Assembly (NCBI GenBank): GCA_027604705.1
Contig: JADHYV010000040.1
Coordinates: 67,007 to 131,006 of the forward strand
Source of the DNA: Allomyces arbusculus
Taxonomy: Eukaryota > Blastocladiomycota > Blastocladiomycetes > Blastocladiales > Blastocladiaceae
Reading direction: 5' to 3'
DNA: 64,000 nucleotides
Shown: positions 56,701 to 64,000 of the stretch, one piece after another
How positions within the stretch are numbered: position 1 is the stretch's first letter
Layout of the letters: the number at the start of each line of letters is the position of its first letter
Made by a program: the position numbers and the translations under genes
The notes under the pieces: generated by a model
What the model saw: the letters and a program-made list of their open reading frames with translations, nothing else
What the model was told of the DNA's origin: nothing
The model's database searches: none

Positions 56701-57636
56701 AGCCGGGACCGCGACCGGGACCGCGACCGCGCACGCGAGTCGAAGGACCGCGCACGAGAGTCAGAGCGCGGCGACCGGGCCCGTGATTCGGATCGGGACC
56801 GCGACCGCGACCGCGCGCGCGACGCCGGGAAAGACCGTGACCGGCCCACCCCTACCGCCGCCGCACGCGACCGGAGCCGCGACCGGGACCAGTACCGGGA
56901 CCGGAGCCGGGACACGGATCGCACGCGCGACCGCAGCCGCGATAGCCGCGTCACCGTGGACCGTGCGCGCGGCGACCGCGATCGCAGCCGCAGCCGGTCC
57001 CGCGACCGGCCGCACCGGCACCGCGACACGAGCCGCAACAAGGATCGGTCCCGGCCACGCGACGACCGCCCGACCAAGGACGTCGTGCCGCGCGCACCGA
57101 CGGTGGCAGCGACGGTCGACTACCGCACGGGTTCTGTGCCGCGGCCCGCTGATGCGACCCCGCGGTCGTCCGCAGTGAACGGGCCGGGACTGGCCGACCG
57201 TAGCACCGCGATCCTTTCGCCCGCCGCGCAACCGACCCCGGCGCCGTCGTCCTCGTCTGCCGCGGCGCCGCCACACGCACCTGCGACCCCGGCGACCCCG
57301 GCGACCCCACTGCACCCGGCGGCGTTCCGGTCGGCCATTTCCGCGGCGGTTGTGCGGCAACTAAGCAAGTTCCGTCCGAGTTCCTCGTCGACGCACGCGC
57401 TTGTCTTGCCGCAACTCGCCGACGACCAGGCGTTCAAGGACTTGGCGCGCGCATGCACGCACCAGATTCTCGACCACGAGCCAGCGACCGCGGCCAAGCA
57501 GCACTTGGTCGGCGGGAACGGGTTGTCGGAAAAGATGGCGGGGAAAGTCAAAACGTATGTGCGGAAACGCGTCGAGTACGTATATCGCAAGGCGAGGGAG
57601 GGAGGGGGAGGAGGCATTGGAGAGAGAAGCGTTTGA
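53396..57636 (+). CDS. SET2: SET2/SETD2-type histone H3K36 methyltransferase
   Basis: Exons 53396-54125 and 54215-57636 join in frame to 1,383 residues. A low-complexity head (poly-Asp, poly-Gly) is followed by AWS (CMCRYNPDADPLATACGPNA, CINRQLFVECVPGVCPVGKK), SET (GFGLRALEALPAGAFVLEYT, GEVISRSMFLRR, FYFMSLQKDEIIDAQRKGG, RFINHSCNPNCETQKW, ELTFDYKFERYG) and post-SET (PCFCGEPNCSGIIG). Then come an acidic stretch, a TFIIS-N/LW-like helical block (VLEMLPITTLNTVRDNGLD, KWSALPTVYRIPK), a WW domain (YLQGGGGGGRVYYFHPPTHR, TTWDAP), a coiled coil, about 200 residues of RD/RS repeats, and a C-terminal SRI domain (FRSAISAAVVRQLSKFRPSS, KVKTYVRKRVEYVYRKAR). SRI binds the phosphorylated RNA polymerase II tail. 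Key catalytic residues NHSCNPN and the final Tyr (FDYKF) are present. The RD/RS block is larger than in yeast Set2 and resembles splicing-factor tails. Confidence 0.95.
53578..53735 (+). repeat. GAC and GGC triplet runs coding poly-Asp and poly-Gly in SET2
   Basis: (GAC)n at about 53582-53622 encodes DDDDDDNDDDDDD and (GGC)n at about 53702-53734 encodes about eleven Gly. Both are likely length-variable. Confidence 0.85.
56530..57070 (+). repeat. RD/RS hexanucleotide-derived coding repeat in SET2
   Basis: GACCGC/GACCGG units are read as long alternating Arg-Asp and Arg-Ser tracts (RDRDRDRDRARDKD). The array is imperfect and therefore old or under selection. Confidence 0.85.
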
Positions 57637-58878
57637 TGCGTTTGATTTGGGGTGGGGTGAATGTTGTGGGGGTGGTGAATGAAAACCGCTTTCTATTGTC
57701 TTGCCGACACGGTGTCCTGCGCCGCTCTCCCATTCAACACTTCGGCTCCTCCACAATCGTCGCAACCGTTGCGGCCGTCCCCATGGCTGCCAATGCGCTC
57801 GGTACGCCCATGGTCACCCACCTTGGCAAAATCGATTTGGGCACCTCCATCTCATCCAATTTCCCGCCGGACGGTGTTGCTGGCGAAGAGATCAGCGAGG
57901 CTGGCCGGTTTGTCAGAAGGTAGCAGCACTGACAGGTGCTTTCTCATCAACTCGACGGCAGACGACAAGGTCATTAAATTGTCAACGAATGCAGGAAATG
58001 GTAACGATGAGAGCAACAGAGTCGACGCTGTCCTGGCTAGAACGAGCTAGACAGCCTAGCTAGAACCAGCTAGACAGTATGAGCGCATCGAACTGGATTC
58101 AAGCTATTTTGTTGTCTGGAATGTTTGCTAAGTGCTCAATTGATGCTCCAGATGTAAGACGGCATCGTAGGTGTGAGCTTTGGCACACGCGCGAAAGAAT
58201 GCGGTGGTGAAAGTTGAGCTGCTGATACAGGGTCGGAGAATGAGCATCGCGATCAGCAGTATGAGTCGTCAGAAATGTTATTTCTCAGCGTTTGTGACGT
58301 GGTTGCGTCGTTCATATCCACAGTGTGCCTGTGCGCACGGCGGGCACACGTAGAGCGGCTCGCGCGGCTCACGCCCCTCTTGTGGTCCGAAACCGGGTCA
58401 GGCAACGATGGAAGGCTCTTCTCCTTCACTTCCGTATTGAATCGTGTATATTTAGTTGTGAGTCTTCCGGGGCGCCAAAAGCGCTGAGATGAGAGCACTT
58501 AAACGATTCCGTGTGCTGGATTCAGACCTTCATGGTGATTTTCGAAGAAAAAGAGAAGCTACTGTATTGGCACGAACTGACATGTGATAGCATGGACAGA
58601 TGGAAGCACTGGCAAGCTGGGTGTCTGAGAGGCAACCAAACTGCGCCAATGTATCAGCGCGCATCATGAGGATGTGGTTCCTGTTGCAGATGCGCTTCAC
58701 AGGGTCCTTGTTGTGCACTCATCGCTTGCCGGCCTGGTACTCGCAAACAGTCGCGCGCGAGCTCCGCTTTTCATGTTGTTAGAGGCAAAACCGGATCCCA
58801 TTACTTTTCAGATTACTTCCTGAGGCAAAACTGAGGGCGGTATATTGTTCTCACTGAAACGTGAACGAAATGCATGCA
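57637..58878. other. Intergenic, AT-richer, with a 23-bp tandem duplication
   Basis: This 1.24-kb convergent spacer lies between SET2 and the leftward SH3 gene. It contains CTAG-rich duplicated units at 58032-58077 and no protein-like ORF or RNA gene. Confidence 0.5.
58032..58077. repeat. 23-bp tandem duplication rich in CTAG
   Basis: Two copies, CCTGGCTAGAACGAGCTAG+ACAG and CCTAGCTAGAACCAGCTAG+ACAG, abut and differ at two positions. Each contains two GCTAG motifs. Confidence 0.88.
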
Positions 58879-60618
58879 TCACGACACACCTCCCGCCCAT
58901 TTCGGCGTGACCAAACTCGCTGACCGCTTCAAACCCACAGACTTCGCGGCCACCGTCGTACTCGCGGCAGTTGGGCTCGTTGCACCGCTCAAATCTGCGC
59001 GCAGGGCGAGCAGCACGTCATCTTCTTGGCGCGCCTCCAAAACGGCCAGCGGGAAAAACCCTTCCCCAACGACGAAGTCCCCCACGACCTTACCCATTGC
59101 CCACCCATCGCTAAACATTTGCACGACCTCCACCATGTCCCCGACGCTCAGGTCCAGCTCGTCCGAGTGCGACGCAACAACGGCACGCAAGCACCGCCGC
59201 GGTCCATTAACTGTAGCGCCAGCTTGCAGCAAGCGTACGTAATTTTCGAGATCGTCAATCGTGGGAGGTGGCGGAAGCTGCGGCATAGGCACAGGCTTGG
59301 GCCGCGTCCGGCTGGCGGGCTCGGGCTGCAGCGGCAACGTTGCAGCTGGCAACTGCAAAGTCGGCGTTGATGGCTGCGGCGAGAAGGGCGAGACGAGAGG
59401 GACCGCCGGCGTCGAAGGGAGGTAGAGAACGGATGCACCATCGGGAGCGGACTTCGAAAGCACAGCTCCGGCGACTGGAGGAGTTGCGGCAGCAGAGCTG
59501 CCGCCAGGCAAGTACTGGTTGCGAGTATTCGCGTGCGGCGACGAGAATCCTGCTGATGCGGGCAGCATCGAGTGCGAAACCGCAGCTCCGGTGGGGCCGA
59601 TTCCAAGAGAAGAGTGCGAGGTGGGTTGCGCAGGGGACGCTGGTCGTGCTTGTGGGTTCAATGCAACGCGATCGTCGTCGCCTGCTTTGCTGATGGTGGG
59701 CACGCGCTGCGTGCCGAAGTACCCGTGCTGGTCAGCCACGGTCAAATTTGCGCGCAGTGGATCATCGCCGTCTTGCAGCAGCTTCTGCTGTCGCTTGCGG
59801 CGCATCCACGCAAAGAGGAAGCACAGAAGCGCAACCACCACCAGCACGCCGATGACGACCCCAACTAAGGCGCCAGTCGCAAGTCCGCTTGGCTCGATTT
59901 CGACGGGAACGGATGATGGCGATGGGTCGCTCGTACTGCCCGCCACGGCCGTGTTCGAGAGCGTGGCCGAAGCCGTAATTGTTGAGCGGATCGTGCTCCC
60001 AACTGCAGTCGTGCTCGTGACGGCAGCAGACGTCTCGGCCTCCTTGGGCACGGCGAGCGGCGGCGCGTCAGGCCCTGCCGGGTACCGCACGCCCGTCTCA
60101 GAGCATAAACCGGCCGACTTCCAGTTGCGCCAGTCGCCCTGCGACTGGGCGTTGCAATAGAGTGCCGTGGCCTCGGCCTCGGTCACTTCCTTGCCTCCTT
60201 CAATGAAAACGCCATTGCTCTCTGGAATCGGGCCGCAGAACCCACTGCCTGAGCAGCACTATCATCGAAATTCCGCCAAAGCGGGTGAGCCATGAAATCA
60301 GAAGCCCAGTCGATCCATGAGCCTGTAATGCGTTGGGATCAGCGGATGTGATGAATTTACCTGGCCGACAAGACACGTCGAGTTGGGGTTGAGGTTGCCG
60401 CACACTGGCTGCTTGAGCGAGTTACGGATCAGCAAGTCCGGCTCGGGAAGACCCTCAGCACTGCACTTTGCCTTGGCAAACGCAGTTGAAATCGTAGAAA
60501 CTGCCATGGCGTTGGCGAGAAGGGCACGGGGCAGCAGCAATCGTGTCAAGTATATCGGCTGGAGAAACTGTAGCAAGAAAGTAATGGCGGCTGCGATCGG
60601 GCGCTTGGACTTGATCAA
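58879..60618 (-). CDS. Type I membrane protein: signal peptide, Cys-rich ectodomain, TM, cytoplasmic SH3
   Basis: Exon 1 is 60618-60361, the intron 60360-60259, and exon 2 60258-58879 (545 residues). This member has a clear signal peptide (IAAAITFLLQFLQPIYLTRL). The ectodomain has KCSAEGLPEPDLLIRNSLKQ, CGNLNPNSTCLVGQ, CCSGSGFCGP and EATALYCNAQSQGDWRNWKS, then TGVRYPAGPDAPPLAVP. A Ser/Thr stalk, one membrane segment (GALVGVVIGVLVVVALLCFL) and MRRKRQQK follow. A long Pro/Ser-rich region ends in an SH3-like domain (RRCLRAVVASHSDELDLSVG, DMVEVVQMFSDGWAMGKVVG, GEGFFPLAVLEARQED). Gene structure and intron position match the paralogue at 35.9-37.6 kb, and their ectodomains are roughly 60-70% identical by eye. 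Likely a cell-surface receptor or scaffold; the ligand is unknown. Confidence 0.76.
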
Positions 60619-61193
60619 AGGATGATGCTGTTTAGTTAACCATCGGTAGTTGCTGGTAACTCGCGGTGCTGATCGTGCTCGTCGTCAACCGTTGTGCGGT
60701 CAGGACTCAGGACGATATTTTCCACGATGCAAGCGGGAACCGCAAACCCATTGTGGAAAATATGACCTGCGCCACAGCGCCATCCTAGTCACGTCACTCC
60801 ACATCACTTGGCCCGACACACCAACCACCGCTTGTCTGCTGTTCTCGCCCTGGCAGATCACCAGTCGATCAGCGGCACCACTGGTGTCGAGGGCTGCATT
60901 TCGAGGGCAAGTCTCTCGTTTCGGCACTTGCCTCGGTGGGATGAAACGCCGCTTGACGCGTGCGACGCGTCCGCCACCCTTGCGACAGCCCCCATCCCTT
61001 CCCCTCGCCACCACAACCCAAGCCCGAAAACAAGCGACAGAGCATCCATAACGTAAGATATGAGCGGAACAGCCAAGACGCGAGTCCTGATCACGGAAAA
61101 TGAAAGAACAGCTCCCTCTCCCGGTCACCGCACAGTCTTCTCGACAGGTTCCGTCAGACGCTCACGTTGGCATCCGCCAGCGCGACCTGCAGA
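60619..61193. promoter_or_regulatory. Divergent spacer ectodomain-SH3 / K+ channel
   Basis: This is a 575-bp head-to-head region. It contains an imperfect inverted pair, GACGATATTTTCCACGATGC and TGTGGAAAATATGACCTG, around 60711-60773 whose TTTTCCAC/GTGGAAAA cores could pair or bind a dimeric factor. No gene was found. Confidence 0.4.
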
Positions 61194-64000
61194 ATGCAGC
61201 AGCCCCGCACCTCGCGGTTCGCGACTGAAATCGAGCTCTCTCGCCCATCGGCGAGTGACGCCGACTCCAGCAGCTTTTTTGCCAACGTTCACCGCCACCA
61301 GTCCGGCCGAAACGCAAACGATCATGGCCACCAAATGGCCCACCACACGCCTGCCCCTGCTCGACTGGGAGCTGACGATAGCGCCGATTCGATGACCGCG
61401 CCGCCATCGCGCCACGTGCGGTTTCTTGGGCGTGCGACCGAATCGGCACCCGAGTTATCACGGCACGACCAGGTCAAGCTTACTCGCGCTCATTTCGATC
61501 ATCACCGACTTGACCACAAGCTGCATCTCGGACACCATGGCCACGATGTGAGCGATGGCAGTGACTCGGACGACGAGCACACGAGCGACGGCAGCAGCTA
61601 CGATACTGACCATCACGCTTCGCGTGCCACGACCGCACCCTTCAAGGACCGCACGTCCGCAGCCAGCAGGCAGCGCAAACACATGCCCATGGCTGACTTG
61701 GGTCTTTCCGCTGGATTCCAGGAACAGGTCACCGCGTATCAGCGCGAGTGGCATTCTCCGTGGTCTCCCATTCCGAAACTGCGCTCGCCTGGGGCATCTC
61801 TGCAGTCGATCAACCCGGCTCGCCAAATCTACGAGCGTGGTCGTCGCAAGGACCGGCAAGGATCGCTGGATGGTGCTTGGGCCCACGTGCACATCTTGAT
61901 TCATACACTCCGTGTTATTGTGCGGTCGAAACCGGTCCGCGCATTTGCGATTCTGCTTAACCTCGTCACCGATGCGGTGCTCACGGTGCTCTACCTCGTC
62001 GAAATGTCCGTCGCCTACTCGATGCCCGATCATGTGCCCATGGCGGGGTTCGACCCTCCATGGCTCTGGATTCCGCGGCCGCTGTATATCTGGATCATTG
62101 CCTCGGGTATAGTATATTGTCTAGTTTTTTTGTGACGCGGGTGTTCGTTGCTTTTCTAACTTTTATCACATTCATTTGGTTTCATCAGTCCTCTCGTTCA
62201 TCAATTTGTTCGCGTTCGTGTCGCGCGTCGTGCTGAGCCAGGACCCGTTCCGCAGCTTGATGAATATCGAGACGCTCGTGGAGTTTTTGACGACGGGCCC
62301 GTTTCTCGTTGCCAAGTTTCTCGACAACGGCGCGCTCATGTATATCCCTTACTTCCTTCGCTCAATCCCATTTATTTCGCGTCTGCGCCGATTTATGCAC
62401 ATTCGGCTCGAGCTGTCCGACACGATTGAGCAAGTGGACGCGATCCAGGGCAAGCTCGTCAACGTGGTCGCGACCATCATCACCATAATCTACACGACCA
62501 TGTGCGCGTTTCAGTATGCCCAAGTAATGTTTGACAATCAGGCGCTCACGGCGCTCGATGCGCTGTATTTGACGGTAGTCACGCTGTCCACGGTCGGGTT
62601 CGGTGATGTGACGAGCAAGAGCTGGCAGGGTCGAATCGTCGTGATTGTGGCCATCATTGTTCGTTGCCTCGTGCTCATTACTGATGAACAGGCCACGAGC
62701 TTTGACTGATCGTCATACATATCCACCAGGTCGCGTTCGTTTCGGTACCCAAGATGGTCTCGTCGGCGCTGGAAACCTGGCGCATCAAGCGCAACGGCGG
62801 CGGCGTCTTCGTCAAGCATACCACGAACCCGCACGTCGTGTTTATCGGCCGATTTGACGACCCATCGCTAGTCACTGCGTTGCTCCAGGCACTGTTCCAC
62901 AATGTGTGTTGATTCCGCGGCTTTCTGTTGTTTGTCGCTCGCGCATCTTCTGACATGAGACTCCACCACCGCAACAGGAAGGCTCGAGGCCGCTTCAAGT
63001 CGTGTTCCTCTCACGTCGCCGCCCATCGCTACCCGTCAAGGCGCTTATCAACGCGCCGCTATTTCGCAACCGCATCTTCTTTATCCAAGGGTCGGCACTC
63101 AAGCCCACGGACCTCGACCGCGTGCAGATTTCGACTGCCGACGCCGCCTTTTTTATCAGCAACAACACGACCGCCGAGGATGAGCGCAACGTGCTGCGCG
63201 TTTGGTCGGTCGTGCGGCACGCGCCGCTCACGCACTTGTACATTTACACGCACCGGCCCGAGTTTGAGCGGTACCACACGGTGCACTCGACGGCCGTCGT
63301 CTGCGCCGACGAAATGAAGCAAAGCCTGCTCGGGTCCAACTGCATCCACCGCGGTGTTGCGGCGCTGATCATCAACTTGGTCTCGACCATGAGCCCGGCC
63401 GATCACTACGACCAGCCGTGGATGGCGCAGTACGGCGACGGCCTCGGGCATGAAATTTACAGTTTGCCCACCCCTGAGCTGTTCCAGGGCAAGCGCTTCC
63501 ACCACGTTGCCGCGGTATGTAATGTTTTCAACCGACACCACTCTTTCCACTCAGTTTAGCTGGTCAACTCACAGTTTCGGTGCTCCTTTGTCTTGCAGTA
63601 CCTGTTCCTCGAGTTTCAGGTCGTCGCCATTGCCGTGCGTATCCCTATCATGCACCGATCTCGTGAGTTTGAGACCGTCGACTATCACGTCATTCTCAAC
63701 CCGGGCAGCGAATACGTGCTGCGCGGCAACGAGGACATTGTGTGCATCGCGCAAGGGCTTCACGAGATTAACCTCGTTCTCGCCATGGTACGTGCGCTGA
63801 AGTCTGTCTGGTCAACTCTGTCAATCACCCACTCACCGCGCCTTAATTCACTCTGGTTTGCAGACCAAGGACCAGTTCGACGAGTCGCTCCTGCACCACC
63901 CGCCCATCTTCTCGACCAAGGCGGCCACGGGTCTGCCGGCGCATTTCACCTCCCGGCAGCAGTCTACCCGCTCATCCTCGTTGTTCTCGTCATCAGCGCC
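61194..64000 (+). CDS. Slo/BK-type K+ channel with RCK gating-ring domain, 3' end missing
   Basis: The gene starts at ATG 61194 (a later in-frame ATG at about 61335 is possible) and runs past the window end. About 200 disordered His/Asp-rich cytosolic residues precede the membrane domain: IVRSKPVRAFAILLNLVTDA (S1), PLYIWIIASG/VLSFINLFAFV, SLMNIETLVEFLTTGPFLVA, YFLRSIPFISRLRRFMHIRL (S4-like, four Arg), IITIIYTTMCAFQYAQ (S5), pore TLSTVGFGDVTSKSWQGRIV. RCK1 follows: HVVFIGRFDDPSLVTALLQA, LQVVFLSRRRPSLPVK, FFIQGSALKPTDLDRVQIST, ADAAFFISNNT...DERNVLRVWSVV, EMKQSLLGSNCIHRGVAALI. The same order (GSVL...DL.RV.I..ADACLIL; LG..AQS) is found in BK channels. A long S0/N-terminus and TVGFGD are seen in Slo family members. 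Introns are 60-90 nt. Gating ligand (Ca2+, Na+ or other) cannot be told from this part. Confidence 0.85.

Noticed and set aside
55715-57360. Long antisense frames over SET2
   Set aside because: They come from the Arg/Asp and Pro/Ala repeats of SET2 read backwards. No independent gene signal.

Overview
The window is nuclear DNA from a GC-rich eukaryote. Almost every gene is split by short introns (about 60-100 nt) with GT...TAG/CAG ends. Two genes encode likely axonemal or ciliary proteins (a CFAP210-like TPH protein and a CCDC33-like C2/coiled-coil protein). MMM1 (an ERMES subunit), a fungal-style SET2 with an SRI domain and a NUP85-like nucleoporin are also present. A flagellum together with ERMES/MMM1 and high GC fits a zoosporic fungus, for example Blastocladiomycota such as Allomyces or Catenaria. 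This placement is inference; no marker sequence was compared. No rRNA, tRNA, CRISPR, retroviral or LTR element was recognised.

Left third (1-21 kb): a partial NAA38 (LSm-type NatC subunit) gene and a GT31-like glycosyltransferase run leftward. RPP2 (acidic ribosomal protein P2), a CFAP210-like gene and a full-length ABCC/MRP transporter run rightward. Next come two decayed copies of an unrecognised repeat protein that flank a leftward type I membrane protein carrying five RVPSLVR-type repeats. MMM1 follows on the minus strand.

Middle (21-42 kb): a CENP-E-type kinesin with a roughly 1,500-residue coiled coil runs rightward and a CCDC33-like gene runs leftward. A tandem triplet of an unknown Cys-cluster membrane protein follows, of which the middle copy is broken. 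Then come an ectodomain-TM-SH3 protein and a leftward bacterial-type (MgtA-like, P3B) Mg2+ P-type ATPase.

Right third (42-64 kb): one leftward gene has two UAS (UBXN7/FAF-type thioredoxin-fold) domains. Its leftward neighbour fuses an AIG1/TRAFAC-like GTPase to a UAS domain. NUP85 (leftward), an EPHX1-type epoxide hydrolase (rightward), a small polytopic membrane protein (leftward), SET2/SETD2 (rightward), a second ectodomain-TM-SH3 protein (leftward) and the 5' part of a Slo/BK-type K+ channel (rightward, cut by the window end) complete it.

Most genes are unrelated housekeeping or cell-biology genes, often arranged head-to-head around 0.4-0.75 kb spacers. The unusual content is the GTPase-UAS fusion beside a tandem-UAS gene, the ectodomain family that appears three times with exchanged cytoplasmic tails, the Cys-cluster triplet, and the MgtA-type pump. 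Exon boundaries were placed by eye. For RPP2, CFAP210, ABCC, MMM1, kinesin, NUP85, EPHX1, SET2 and the SH3/UAS genes the summed exons keep the reading frame.
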